Both the position numbers and the translations under genes were made by a program. Under the pieces are notes generated by a model. It was not told the DNA's origin and ran no database searches. It worked only from the letters and a program-made list of their open reading frames with translations. This document shows positions 11,091 to 24,304 of a stretch of DNA of 64,000 bases, one piece after another. This stretch comes from Ligula intestinalis (Eukaryota > Platyhelminthes > Cestoda > Diphyllobothriidea > Diphyllobothriidae): contig JAYGXS010000007.1 of NCBI GenBank assembly GCA_036362985.1, positions 25,939,881 to 26,003,880 on the forward strand, in the 5' to 3' direction. Within the stretch, counting starts at the first letter, position 1; every line of letters starts with the position of its first letter.

Positions 11091-14000
11091 TTAGAAATGG
11101 CTACCGTTTTAACATCATTAAATAACGGAGCTCATATCTATTATGAGTAATTATTTGTCGGTTGCAAAAACCTTTATTCTAGACATACAAAATGAAAGAA
11201 CCACACATTATCCCTTATAGTATGTCATGATGATCGAACTAGGGTACGAGGAACCTCGGTTACTTTTTGTGCAGACCTCGGCTCAACAATAATGTATCAC
11301 TTCCTTCTTTCTCAGGTCATTATCTGATAATGGTGCTTATAATAATGATGACGATGAGGAGGAGAAGGAGGATGAAGAGGAAATGGTCTTTGGGCATATC
11401 ATTTCACGCTCACATCTCTATAGTCATATAATATTCGAATTCGAAAGCAACTGTGCAGCTGCTCCTTTGGAGCAGTCCTTAAAAACGAAAATATTTGTTT
11501 TTATGTGTGAATTTAAAAATAACAAATACAAATATTTGATATATCACGGGAATAATCCAACTGCCAACGATTTGTAATTTTTTTGTAACGCCCGAGCGCG
11601 CTGTTGTCCTTTGGTAGCGTATCTTCTTCCTGAGTATGGCCGGTACTCGGTCATTCTTCTACGTCCGTTGTCTTCTGGCTGAATCCACACACTGTAATTC
11701 CACTAGAATGCTCGAACACAGAAACAGTCACTCGTCGAGATGATAAGCCGAGGGCAAGTGTTAACACACACATATTTATTACGAGTACAGTAGGATAATA
11801 ACGATAATAAACTGTCATACAGGCGAACACGTAACCGAAGAAGACAATCGGGGAAGGTGGAGCTGGAGACTATCACAGGGGAAGGGAAGCACTCCGTGGG
11901 ACCCTCGCAGGAAGGGCAACTGTTATTCACAACTGTCTACTAGGGAGGGTGGGGCTGAAGACCACCACCAGGGAGGGGACAACCAATACACCACTTTACC
12001 TGCGAGGCCACACCACCTACAACATCCTGGACTAGACTCGAAGTCACCGCGCCGAAGTAATTAAAACAAGGATCAATCTCATTGTTCTCTGGATACCACA
12101 CTTTACCCAAATTCAGATGACCTTGAAGCTAACATGCGCTTTAAAGGTGCATTAAAATTACTACCATCACAAACCCGCTGATGTGTACATTGCAGCGCAG
12201 CAAGCGTCTTGGTAATAGGGTGCCCTCATTGCTGATGACTGTTCCTAATCATTAGTTGGTACGACAGCCTAATTGTGCACTAAGATATTCAAGAATCGTT
12301 CCAAGAGACCTGCGTAATATGAAGGGCTGCTGGCAGACTGCCATGACCGATAAGATGGCCTTTGAGTTTGAAAATGCCAACACAGAATGCGTATAACCCT
12401 GTTGGCGTAGAAAGCGAAAAATTAAAAATTTCAAACATTGCCAACTAGCTTCCAGCACTACAAATAGGACCTTGGTGCAATACGTTTATTTCTTCTTCAA
12501 GCGGCTGCCAAACCATGGACGAAGTGAGCCATACTTGACCTGGTGATCGAAAATACCAACGTGAATGCATGTTGTAGCATGGATTAATATTAGCGAAAAA
12601 GCTAGTAATACACACTCCGCCTTCGCTTATACTTCTAACATGGTTTTAAAGGAAGTTCGATGTGATAAAGTACACTAATAAGGCGTATTCAAGATCCTTG
12701 GAAAACAGGAAAAAATCTAAAGCAAACCCCTTCTTTCTGCCGCAAATATTGACTGTGTTTTGGTTTATGCTCAGTTAATTGTATGCAAGAGAGAATGATT
12801 GTTCTAAGTGAAAGGAAACCTGCCTACAAGGGTACAATAATATCAAAATGGAAACTAATAAGGCTGCAGTATAGATGTTAAAGGTTTCGAGGAAGGAATA
12901 CTTCAGGTCTAAAAAAAGTCTACCATATATGGATTTTTGATTGATCTTTCAACAGAATTATATTCAGCCACGGTCAGTTCGAAAAAAAACTCATCCAGTT
13001 TGGATGCAGATAGCATCGGTCAAAGGTGTAGATTGGCCCTCTCTCTATCTAGCAGAACTGTAGACTGAAAGAAAAACCCTGAAGTTGTCGAGTTTATGTT
13101 CACGTAGTCGCCCCCTTCCCCTCTACATCCAAACCCCCACCCACCTATTTGAACGCGTGCGTCCTGAACACGGGTTTTTCACCCTAGGCATACGCCGGCA
13201 AAAGTTGCCTGAGCAAGGCATCCATCCAGGCACCGCATTTGGAGAGGAGGGAGGTGGCAAATGCAGAAGGCCTGCGTACGCGTAGGGTTTTTCTCAGGTG
13301 GACGTGGGAGCTTGTGTGTGGTTGTTTGACCATCGATTTCGATGACAGCTTGTAGACTACCCGGGCCTGTGCACGGAATACCGCCCATTTACGCAATCAC
13401 GGCGCAGTGGGACCAAAGCGGAAACAAATTGGGACCTTTGGTTCCACTGGAACCACTTTAACCTTTGGTTCCGGAGCATTATCATTAGGGTAACTGAAAT
13501 GCAACAGAGTGGCATACTATTTACTTTCTCCCCAGTAGACTGATTTTGGAAATTCAGGAGAGAACATTTGTGGGTTAATGCGGTAAAATTAATGATTGTC
13601 ATATCAGTCATCAGCCCTACCAAAAGGGCGTAGATTTGAGCCCAGAAAGAAAAGTAGGAGTAGCTCACAAATCATGTAGTTAAACAGATCGGGCTCAAGA
13701 ATCGGCTGCCAATCTCCAGGGCTCAAAAAATGCAACAAGATGACCATGATGCACACAAACGTCCGGTGTTTACTTAACAAACTGTATAAAAACAATTTGC
13801 GACAGAATTAATTAAGACACGGTTATCTGAGCGCATTGCATATTGATAAGTCAGAATAGAAGGATTCCAACTTATCCACATTGATCGAAGTAGATGTTAT
13901 GGGTCGGGAAATTACAACGTTTACATGAGATGGCATTGACGCAGAAGTGGCCTTCGTATCCTGCTAACATCCACGGAATGTTACTGGAATTCAGTGGACT

Positions 14001-15010
14001 TCACTTGCAAAGTGGTAAGCTGAGCGGCTACTTAATTTTAATTTCAACAAATTCCAAGTCATCCGACTACAGTTGACTTACAGAAATATAACACGTTTTG
14101 AACATGAATAACCCGGTGTGTGCACAACGCCCACTGTCATTACATCAATTGACTTTACCGAAATTACAATCAAGGCCTTGGAGGCGTTGATGAACGTTCA
14201 CAGATAGCTAACTGACCTTACATGTCTCACTCTGCCTTGGGCCTTCGTTCTCGGGCCCTGATAACAGCCATAGTGGCTGGTAGACTTAGGCAGATAGTAT
14301 TATCGGGAAGGAGAAGGGAAAATGGAATGGCAATTTCTGGCTTATTAGCCAATGCCAACCAGTCGTACCCAGTCATGAGTGAGGCACCACCTGAGGCTCA
14401 AACTCACGATCATTTCGATCAGAGTCTAACCCAATAACCATTGAGCCATAAGCTCGTTTTCTTGCGGGACAAATGAATTCCGTTTGCTGTTTGGGAACGT
14501 TCATAAATGAGTATCAATATATCCCGGCCTGAACCGCAGGACAATGAGTTCGTGGCTCAAATATTAGGTTATTAGACACGGGTGGGGCATCAATTGCGGC
14601 TCGTGGTGATAGGCTGACAACAGCTTAGTCATAAAAAGTCAATTTATTAAGGGAAGAAGGCTTTTGCCCTTGAGCTCCCTATTCATAACCCAAAATCGCA
14701 AAATAGGTACACCGTAACAATAGTAAATGGTAGAAATATACAAATATAGGCTTAATGTCAGCGATAAGTGTGAGTCACCTGCAAAGTGCTGCTACCAAAA
14801 CATTTGGGTGGATAATGATTGCTGCAGTGTACCTGAACGGCAATGTAACATATAAATTCATTGTCAGAATCTACCCGTAAATACCGCTATCAAAAGCTCA
14901 GCCTACCTGACTTACGCATACTAAATTATAAATAGAATGTTGCAACAGGGTACTGATATGATTTATGGAAAACCGATTCAAGTGAACATGCGAGTCTTAG
15001 GAAGTAAGAA
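11091..15010. other. about 3.9 kb without a recognisable gene
   Basis: Apart from a purine-rich run at about 11345-11385, I see only short frames without family motifs (for example 13085-13285 plus and 13357-13668 minus). No tRNA and no copy of the major repeat families was found. Regulatory DNA for the downstream ferritin gene could lie at the right end. Confidence 0.4.
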
Positions 15011-15014
15011 GACG

Positions 15015-15095
15015 ATTCGATCGCTGGGAGAATACTTTTATTTGTCCGACGTTTCGAAATCCATCGCTGATTCGTCATCAGAGACATAGTCAGGG
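15015..15095 (-). ncRNA. hammerhead-like motif, minus strand
   Basis: On the minus strand the order is CTGACTATGT, CTGATGA (15081-15075), a stem II formed by CGAATC and GGATTTCG around a six-base loop, and GAAAC (to 15051). GTCGGACAAATA and CCCAGCGATCG follow. The same order is seen at 10951, so this is another copy of the Penelope-associated terminal-repeat family. No ORF fragment accompanies it. It lies about 380 bp upstream of the ferritin start, in opposite orientation. Confidence 0.5.
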
Positions 15096-15428
15096 AGCAA
15101 AAGCAGATAGGGTGTCGTATACATACGCCACTCTATCCAACGTAGACATGCTACCCTTCCCGATACTGCTGTATCTTCTGTGCAACTTGTGCGATAATTT
15201 GAACCTTTTAGGCTTTTTTGATTTGTTTATAAATAACGAGAGCTTTGCAAATTCACAAATATGGGAGAATAAAATCATCGAGTAGTTTTGTCCTGATCAT
15301 TTGCATAAAATATGATTAGAATTCACGCAAATTTTATATTTTTCAAGGATTGGCTGATTTTCGATCCTAAATGATTATCTTGTACTTTAAATGAAGCACT
15401 TCCCTTGAACATCCATCAATCGCGGCAG

Positions 15429-15435
15429 TATAAAT
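15429..15435 (+). promoter_or_regulatory. TATA box of the ferritin gene
   Basis: TATAAAT, 41 bp before the ATG at 15476. This places transcription start only about 10-20 bp before the coding region, leaving a very short leader. No iron-responsive-element hairpin with a CAGTG loop is visible, so translational control of the vertebrate IRE type is unlikely. Confidence 0.55.
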
Positions 15436-15475
15436 TCGCTGGCATCGCTGCTGCTGACAGACCTACAGCAGTATA

Positions 15476-16474
<999 letters not shown>

Positions 16475-16657
16475 TCAGGGAAGCCTTATCGTTGGCTAGA
16501 ATCCTCATTACTGTTTAAACTATCACACTGGCTTATTTCCTCCTCATTTTACAAAACATCTTCAATATGACTTTTCATAAAACTGTATTCTTTTAAAGTT
16601 GCAAAAATTCCTACCAGAGAATTCAGATGAATAGTTGGCGAGCGTGAGCAAACTCTA

Positions 16658-16663
16658 AATAAA
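16658..16663 (+). terminator. poly-A signal of the ferritin gene
   Basis: AATAAA, 184 bp after the ferritin stop codon and the first canonical signal downstream. Confidence 0.5.
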
Positions 16664-16679
16664 TTAACGTCGGGCCTTT

Positions 16680-18460
16680 ACGTTTATATGGGAGCAGATT
16701 GCAACCCTAACATGCGGTGAAGAAGGCTAGTTTGTCTAATTAGGCGGCGGGGACTGTTTGGTAGAGGAGGAACGGACGGAGGTTGCAGGTATTTGTCAGC
16801 ATATGGTCTGCAATTGTCGCTTCTGCTGTTGTTAGCAGTTACTGAGTCAACGACCCGACACAGGACGTTATAAATCACCAGAGGACTTGATTGGGGTTTA
16901 CACGATGTCAGAACTCAACAATGTGAGAATAGCACCGTTTATGCACCTGACTTCACTTTTCTTCGCCATGCCGGCATTTATTCTTTTGGATAAGCGTCCA
17001 TCTCTTGCGACTAACCTGCTCCACAACAGGAAGTAAATTAATCTATACATATGGAGGTGGTCTTAGCTGGCAGTATATCCCGACCTTCCCCATGCAAGAC
17101 CGAGTAGGCTCGTGATACGGCTTGGTCAGGGCGTTTTCGCCGCATCTGCATGAAAGAGTTTAGGGAATAGAGTTTTCATATCCGCAGTAAATTTGGCGGG
17201 TTTTGCTTGTCTCACAGCCATATTCCTTGTAATTTATCTCCCAGAATATGCGTTCACACAAAGCAGGTCGTGGACCTGCCTAAGCTCTTCCTCAATAATG
17301 TCCGCCGAACGAATTTTTTAGCCCTTCGTGTCAAGCAACGAAGTAGTTTAGCTTTGTGGACGAAAGTGCTCAGGTTCGTATTTTGTTCAGATTAGGTTTT
17401 CTTTCGACAAAATCTCCTTCGGAGGACAAAAGGAAAGGATGTGCTTGTTTGGTAGCATTTAAGCGTGCCTCTACATCGGTTGCTGAAGCGATCGTTCACC
17501 ACTCGCGCGATTCAGGCTTCGATGAAGTCGCCGAAGCTAATCGGACACGTAACACTTTTATGGCAGGGTTTTATTTCGTTTGCAAGTACACATTGAAAGG
17601 GGTCATAGAGAAAAGCGTAAAATCTAGGGGGATGCGGCAATTTGGTCGCGGTTTACTGCTTCCAGTCTGTTGATAAGTTCCATCCAGGCTGTAAAAAAAA
17701 CACGAAAAAGGTTGATTGCAGTGATTTTCTACATTTGAGAAAAGCAAGTAACGATAACAGAGTGCGGTTGATGCATCGGCGTCTCCAGTCTGAATAATTT
17801 CGCTTCCGATGTTTGCTTACCTCCACACTGCGGTAGTCCTGCAGATCGCATAGACACTAACTACAAAATCAGCATCTCTGCAGCTATATCACATAAATAA
17901 ATGAAAAATAATCCGCAACATACCTCTGTCGTACTTTGCAAGGCGACTATATTTGTTATTTGGAGTCAATCAAGAAGTCGCAACCAGGGTGACACCGTCT
18001 TCAACCACAACCCTCGCATCTCCCCGCCGTAGCTCGAAATCTGGTGAGGGAAATGTGGCGCGTCGAGACCGGAAACCCAACACGACTGGAAATTCAGAAG
18101 CTCTGGCACCCCTTGTCCGCAAAGAGGATTCTCCAGTTTACATTTAAGCTTAATTAGGCCTTACAGTGGCACTCTCTGCAATCCTGCGCGGATTTTATAA
18201 ACTAGGTTAGTTCAGGATCTATAGTGTAAAAGTGGACAAGTTTAGCTGGTCGGACCATAGCTGGTTGAAAGGGTTAAGAATCTATAGAAGCGCTATGTCC
18301 GGTGTCTTCTGCCAGACAACTTGACGCGTACAATTGGGTAAGTTTCGCTAGCACATTTCGGTGCCTGTTCGTAGGTCGTGCCCGCGCAAAACATGTTGGA
18401 GATTTGTAAAAACTCTAGCAGACACGAGTTAGAAAAACCAGGGCACAGGTGGTAAACCAT
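16680..18460. other. about 1.8 kb without a recognisable gene
   Basis: The longest frame (17356-17673, plus) has no family motif. No repeat shared with the rest of the window was seen. Confidence 0.35.
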
Positions 18461-18469
18461 GTTAAGCGT

Positions 18470-18733
18470 TTAGCCTGACCAAATGCTAGCAACATTGTGG
18501 GCTCTCCTGAGGCGTCGTGCCTGCCACAAGGTCTCTGTGTCTTCGCTCTGACCGCCTTCACGCGACAATCTTAAAGGCTGGACCGGAGACACGCATGCGC
18601 GTAAAGGCGTGTACCCCAACTGGTCGCAGTCTCTCAAGGTCCCGCTTAGGCGCGCCACGGCCAGTGACCTTATTCCGAGAACGCACCCAATGAGGCCACA
18701 AGCGAAGGTGCTTGACAGTAACTTGTAAGCCAT
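18470..18733 (-). CDS. candidate small secreted peptide precursor, 87 aa
   Basis: The ATG at 18733 opens a single-exon frame. MAYK is followed by a hydrophobic run (LLSSTFACGLIGCVLG) and IRSLAVA, which fits a signal peptide with small residues before cleavage. Two cysteines nine apart (CDQLGYTPLRAC) could form a small ring. Near the C-terminus, LRR precedes a final peptide (AHNVASIWSG) that ends in Gly right before the stop, the arrangement expected for dibasic cleavage and C-terminal amidation of a neuropeptide. No known family is recognised, and only one copy is present. It could equally be a chance frame in G/C-richer DNA. Confidence 0.3.
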   Translation of the reverse strand: MAYKLLSSTFACGLIGCVLGIRSLAVARLSGTLRDCDQLGYTPLRACVSPVQPLRLSREGGQSEDTETLWQARRLRRAHNVASIWSG

Positions 18734-19248
18734 TGTCACCTCTCAGACAGTGATTTGAAACACGGACTGCGAGGACACCGTCAGTCCGCTCCCAGTGCTG
18801 CGGCTAGCTCCGAAGCGGGAACATTTAGTGCGCTACAGCGGCTACGGCCACCCGAGAAAGCAACCCCGAGTTGTGTACACAATAAACCCTCATCCGGGTG
18901 GATTCCAAACTTATGGCCCTTCTTATTGTGTTCTTCTTTGGGAATTCCATCGGGCGTAACTAGACGGCGACACCACACAGTTTGGCACCGCTACAACAAA
19001 CCATAAAGCAGCAGCAACAGAAAATAGCACTTGCTTTAAGATAACTTGGAAATCTCCGCCTACAAATCAGTACACGCCGGGGGCCTTATCTCCGTGTTGG
19101 GATTACCACAGTTGCACAGTGCGATTAGTCGGGCACTACACGGGAAACAAACCTCAAGGATACCGCAAGAAAGTCAAAATCGGCCTGTTATAAACGATAC
19201 GGAATAGTAGTAATGATATACGCATGCATGTGCTTGGAGAAAGACAAA

Positions 19249-19660
19249 TTAGCCACCTCTTTTACGTTCATCACTCTCGTCAGCAGAGCAGACCGTAGCT
19301 TCAGTAATCTCCTCACCATCGACAATCTGCCGAATCTCGTTGAGCACCCGTAAGCTTGCTTCGGTAGCTTCATCCGTCCAGCTGGGGGCAGCTGCAAGGG
19401 TGGTTGGACACACCTCTGGATGCCAGTGTTGAGCCTTGTTCATCTCAAAACAACTTTCCTCGCCGGAATCGGTGGTCAGCATCTGTAAGGGCAGTAAGAA
19501 AAAGCCTCAAGTCCAGTACACAATGAAAATAAAGTAGCCATTTCAAAAATGTAATGCAGGTAAGTGAGGACTCGCAGGTTGCGCGGTTTGGAAATTAACG
19601 CACCAGTCACCTGCGCTTGATCCCACCTCCGGCCTTCTCGATTCCGTAGCGAACCCAGAT
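19249..19660 (-). CDS. 3'-terminal exons of an unknown gene (partial)
   Basis: The last exon runs 19482 to 19249 on the minus strand, after a pyrimidine-rich acceptor (CTTACAG), and ends in TAA. It encodes an acidic segment with a likely helix (WTDEATEASLRVLNEIRQI) and a charged end (ADESDERKRGG). An upstream exon ends at 19611 (RRWDQAQ) before a GTGACT donor; both junctions are phase 0. The 5' limit of that exon and any earlier exons cannot be fixed by eye, so 19660 is only a working limit. The family is not recognised. Confidence 0.35.
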
Positions 19661-20020
19661 TGATGGGAGAGGGAAGGGAGTGTGTTAGATGCTGCCCAAG
19701 TTCTGTTGCATTCACAGGCAGGTCATCGCTCCCGTGACTACCCCGCTGTGAGGCACATGGTGAACTTCGTCAGAATCTGCGGCCGACCCATCGGTCATAG
19801 TGTGGAGGGAAAAGACGGAAGAGCGGAGGCATTGGGTGTTGATTACCAGCCTCCCTACAGTAGGTTTCCAAGTGCCCAACGACACTCATGTGTGACTGCC
19901 GAAGAAAAGGTCGCAACGCGGCAACGATTCTGCTGCTGGTGGTGGTAGTTAGACTCCTCGGTCGTCAGGATTTCACTGGCCACAAAGGTATCCATCCAGT
20001 GAAACAGGCCGGTTCACAGC
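19661..20020. other. spacer
   Basis: Lies between the unknown minus-strand exons and the (CAAC)n-tailed 3' end of a LINE. No gene was recognised. Confidence 0.3.
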
Positions 20021-20519
20021 GTTGGTTGGTTGGTAGCCCTTGTTGGATCAGGGGTTCCCGCCGGAGTCTAAACTGGGTGCAGTTGGGAGACGGAGAAAAG
20101 CCGCGACCTCGGCCGGCTTGAGCCAAAGGTCCTCGGGGTGAGTTGGGTACCTGGCCGGGAACTGCAGGCGAAGAGATGACGGCAGTCATGCGGCGAGACG
20201 CAGCAGTCGGGTATAGACGGGTCGAGCCGGTGTTGGTACTGGCGAAGAAGCATGCAGTAGCCACTGCGTAGCTGCGCCAGGGTACAGCGAACCATCCTTG
20301 AGAGATGTCGTTCCGAGGTGGATAGCCACCCAGAAGGACCGGGGAATGGTAGCTGAATTTTGTGTCCACAATGGCTCTCTGGTGAAGGCGCTGGTACCCT
20401 GTCTTGATGGCGGAGCCATCAGCGGGTAGATCCGAGAGAGACGAGGTGACACCTGCCTTGTGGAGAGCTCGGATACACGAGCGAACGTTATGACTAGGCT
20501 CAAGAGCGTTGCAACGATG
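20021..20519 (-). mobile_element. 3' part of a 2A/PHD-type LINE, split by a nested RTE element
   Basis: Minus-strand remnant of the C-terminal region of the LINE seen at 45518-48786. It has the SPHDCRHLF-type Cys/His segment in shifted frames, then the conserved 3' end GGCGGGAACCCCTGATCC and a CCAACCAACC tail. It continues upstream at 23822-24304; removing 20532-23809 and one target-site copy rejoins the two parts. Confidence 0.8.
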
Positions 20520-20531
20520 GTGATTCGGATG
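20520..20531. repeat. 12-bp target-site duplication, copy 1
   Basis: GTGATTCGGATG, identical to 23810-23821. It flanks the nested RTE-type element, and the bases outside the 12 differ. Confidence 0.9.
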
Positions 20532-23500
20532 TACTTGTACTTGTACTTACTTGCAACGGCATTCACCTCGGGCAGGTTGAGCCGGCATCAGTTTTGACGT
20601 TGACTGCTTCATGAATCACAGCTGTCCAGGCGCGTCGATCTTGCGCCTGTTCACACGAGAGCACCATCCATTCACGGTTCCACTGGCGTAGGCCGTAGAC
20701 GCATGGGCCGGAAACCGACGACAGATCCTGCTTGACCGTTGCTGTCCAAGTTTTCAGCTGCCCGCCGCGACGTTTGTGCCAGGTGGGGGAGGCGTCGCCA
20801 CAAGCAGGTCACGAATCAGCTCACCATCATCACGCCGGGACGCATGCCCGAACCACCGAAGACGTCTCTGAAGCAGGAGTGGAGGGAGAGCGTCCAGGTG
20901 ACAGCGTCGGCGGAGATCGGAGCAGCGAATTCGGTCGACGCGTCGGTGACGAAGGATGCGGCGTAGGCAGTCATTGTCAAACACCTCAAGGCGCCTCATG
21001 TCCTCAACACGCATAGGCCATGTCTCCGCCATAGAGCAGGGTAGATCGAACCACTGCTTGGTAAACACCGGACTTTGTGCGTAGTGATATTTCCCTTCTA
21101 TTCCATAGAGGAGCGCACAGTCGGTAGAAGGCAGATCGGGCACGGTTGACGCGTGATACAAACTCGCCGACACCTTGACCTGTTTCCGTGACCAAAGAGC
21201 CTAAGTATCTAAACGAGTCGACCTTTTCGAGAGGAGCGCCGTCGAGAACAATAGGAGTGACAGATGTAGGGGGCACACAGGAGAGCATGACTTGAGTCTT
21301 AGTCGCGTTTAGGCGTAATCCGATGGATCGGGCACGCTCATTAACTTTGTCCAACGCCTGCTGAACTGCATTACAGTTGTCGCCAAAGAGGACGACGTCA
21401 TCAGCATACGCCAAGTCAGTCACCCATTTCGAGCGATCAAACTGCACTCCCGGGAAGTCATCCAGTGCTTTGGTCATGATCCAGTGCACCGCATAGTTGA
21501 ACAGGGTTGGTGAAAGGGCACAACCTTGGCGGACGCCCGTCCTGACGCTAAAGGCTTCCGTGTCACCGTTCTGCGTCCTCACCCGTGTGGAAGTGCCACG
21601 ATAGTATGCCTGCATGAGATTGAGAAGCTAAGGTGGTAGGCCGTCCGTCCTCATTATGTTCCACAGCGAACTGCGATCAACAGAGTCAAATGCGGCAGCA
21701 AAGTCGATGAAGCATAGAACAGTGGGTTGTTGGTGACCCCATCTCAGTTCCAGTACACGGCGGAGATTGAAGATCTGGTCGGTGCAGCCACGACCTGGTC
21801 AAAATCCACTCTGGTTTGGGCGGGTGCGCTGGTCTCTCGCAGTTTGGAAACGTTTGAGAAGAAGAGACGTGAATGTTTTCGCCGCTACATCGATAAGGCT
21901 AATGCCTCTGTAATTTCTGCACGCTCGTCTGTCGCCTTTTTTAAACAAGGGGAGGATCACTGCTTTTCTCCAGTCAGAGGGCACAACTTCGCTGTCCCAT
22001 ATCTTGGCAAATATTTGTTGTAGCCAGGGCCCAATAACCTCGGGTGCACATTTAAAGAGCTCCGGCGAAAGGTCATCCTCACCAGGTGCCTTGTTGTTGC
22101 GTAGCCTCAAGAGAATGGAGACAACTTCCTCTACACTGGGTGGCACTGTGTTGCACTCATACAGATGGTGCGGATCGTCCGCATTGGGCGACAGGTCAGA
22201 CATCACAGGGGGATCATGGTTAAGGTGGTCACAGAAATGCTCGCGTCATCTCTCTAACCGGTCATCGATCTTAGTGATAACAGCACCTTTGCGATCCAGT
22301 AAAGTCTCGGTGGTGTTCCCCGAACCTCTGCTGGCCTGCTTTAAGAGTCGGTAGAGCTTGTGGGTGTCACCTCTGGTAGCTGCTCGCTCCGTTTCCGTGG
22401 CAAAGTCGCTCCAGTAGGCGTTCCTATCGGCTCGGATGGCCCTTGTCGTTTGGCGCCGCAGCTCTCTGTAAGTGGGGGAGCCAGTGAGTCTGGCTCGGCC
22501 GGCCTCCTCAGCTAACTCAAGCGTGGGTCTAGTGATCCAGTCGCGATGTCGCCGTCGGGTTTTGCCCAGATGGGTGTATGCCAGCTCTGACATCGCGGCC
22601 TTCAGGGACTGCCACGCGGGCTCTGGGTCCGCTCGGGCGTCAGGGTACAGGCCGTCGAAACGGTTCTGGAGTGCTAAGTGGAAGGCGTCGCCAGCAGAGG
22701 ACTTCAGCTTTGCAACATCGATCCGCTGTGGTCGGGAGGGTCTGTGAATAGCTCTCAAACGCAAGCGAAGGGTTGCCCGCTGTAGGACATGGTCCGATGC
22801 ATGAGCGTTTCCTGTATCAGCACCACGGTAGGCTCGACAATCCAAGACCGAGCTGGCCCAGCGTGCTCGGACAAGGATGTGATCTATTTGGGCCTGGGTA
22901 TGCCCATCATTTGAGTACCAAGTGAAAAGGTGGTGGCGCGGATGATCAAAACGGGTGCTTGACACAACGAGGCGGTTAGACGATGCGAAGTTGACAAGGC
23001 GCTCACCGTTGGCACACTGCGCTCCGATAGCAAATTTGCCTAGCACCTGACGGGTTCCAGCGTCACACACACCTGGTCGGGCGTTCCAGTCACCGGCAAT
23101 GACGAATAGATCACTTCTTGCGATGCGGTCAACTGTTCGCTTGAGGTCACCGTAGAAGTCATCTTTTATGCTGTCATCAGCAGCCAGAGTAGGCGCATAT
23201 ACCGAGATGATGGAAACGTTGACTGGGGCACTTTTCAAACGGACCCAAGCGATCCGCGGTGAGACAGCCTCTCACTCTAGCAGACTCGAGTTAAATTCAT
23301 CGGCCAAAGCTATAGCGACACCATACAGTCCAGAGTTGTCGGACACACCACTGTGGTAGAGATGATACGCAGAGTCAGTTCTTGGTACTTGCAGCAGTTT
23401 GTGGCCAGTGCCAGGTAGGCAGACCTCAGAGAGACACGCCACACCAACACGGTATTCAGAAAGGGATTTGGCTGTTAACAGTTGGGCGCCGTCATCCCTC

Positions 23501-23809
23501 AAAGTTTGAACATTCCAGCCTACAATTCGCAATCCGGCATCAGCTCGCAGATTTAACACCCGTCCCGCGATGCCAATAGGATGGGGCGCGTCGGTTCCCG
23601 CGGACGCCGTAGCAGAGATCGTATGTTGCGTATAGTTGTGATTCATGAAAGTGTAGAAAGTCAAGAAAGTCAATTCCGTGTTTCGTGGAGAAAAGGGGAT
23701 AGGCGCTAGGTCCCCGGTCTTGCTCCCCCACCAGAGCCCCGTTAGCCAAGCAAAAGCAAGTTTCCGGCGCGCACCAGCTTGGAGGTGGGGTTGGATTTTA
23801 CGCACCTAC
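20532..23809 (-). mobile_element. near-full-length RTE-type non-LTR retrotransposon, 3278 bp, decayed
   Basis: On the minus strand it codes for an apurinic-type endonuclease (VGWNVQTLRDDG, SEVCLPGTG, SVYAPTLAADDS, AGDWNARPG, IDHILV, SDH) and a reverse transcriptase (KAPGEDDLSPELFK, NYRGISL, FIDFAAAFDSVDR, GVRQGCALSPTLFN, the catalytic LAYADDVVLF). A typical RTE tail follows (LEVFDNDCLRRIL, RLRWFGH). Frames change near 23270, 22240, 21800, 21620 and 21100, so no intact protein is made. The 3' end is a short AAGTAC repeat, as in other RTE tails. The boundaries are exact because a 12-bp target duplication flanks it. It inserted into a pre-existing LINE in the same orientation. Confidence 0.92.
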
Positions 23810-23821
23810 GTGATTCGGATG
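23810..23821. repeat. 12-bp target-site duplication, copy 2
   Basis: GTGATTCGGATG, identical to 20520-20531, at the 5' edge of the nested RTE element. Confidence 0.9.
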
Positions 23822-24304
23822 GCCAGGTTGTGAACAGGTCCACCAGAACTGCTGGCTCAATAGTTTGTTGTGCGGGGCGACCGGCAGGACAGAAGCCTCT
23901 GTATGAAGGTGATCGATGGGCGACACTTTATAGCAGCCCTTGATCGTGTGGAGGGCACCGTTCTGTGCTGACTGGAGGCGGCGGAGGCTGGAGGAGCTGA
24001 TTGTGGGAGACCCGACTGGTGCCGCATAGGTGAGATGCGGCTTGGCTAGAGGTTTGAACGTGGTCGCCAGCGTCTCTTTCGAGCAGCCCCAGGATATGCC
24101 CTCGAGAGCCTTGAAGACCTTGGCGCATCGGCTCACTTCGCTTTCAGCCTCCCTCGCATGGTCCGCGAACGTGAAGAGTAGATCTAAACGGACGCCGAGG
24201 AGCTTGGGCTTTCGGACCAACGGTAAAGCCTCACCGTTGACGATGATAGCCAGGTGAAGATTGAACGCCTTCAGATCCAATGTGAAAGCAGTGACGGACG
24301 ACTT
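23822..24304 (-). mobile_element. upstream part of the split 2A/PHD-type LINE
   Basis: The minus frame reads FNLHLAIIVNGEALPLVRKP, LLFTFADHAREAESEVSRC, then LRRLQSAQNGALHTIKGC and QQFWWTCSQPGHPNH, matching the post-catalytic RT region at 47840-48310. It begins abruptly at KSS (about 24304), so the insert is 5'-truncated or fused to the fragment at 24305-24362. Confidence 0.8.

Noticed and set aside
15436..15475. Iron-responsive element before ferritin
   Set aside because: No CAGTG-loop hairpin fits in the short leader.
19476..19715. 79-codon minus-strand frame as a complete first exon
   Set aside because: It begins with GTG, not ATG; only its middle, before the GTGACT donor, was kept as a likely internal exon.
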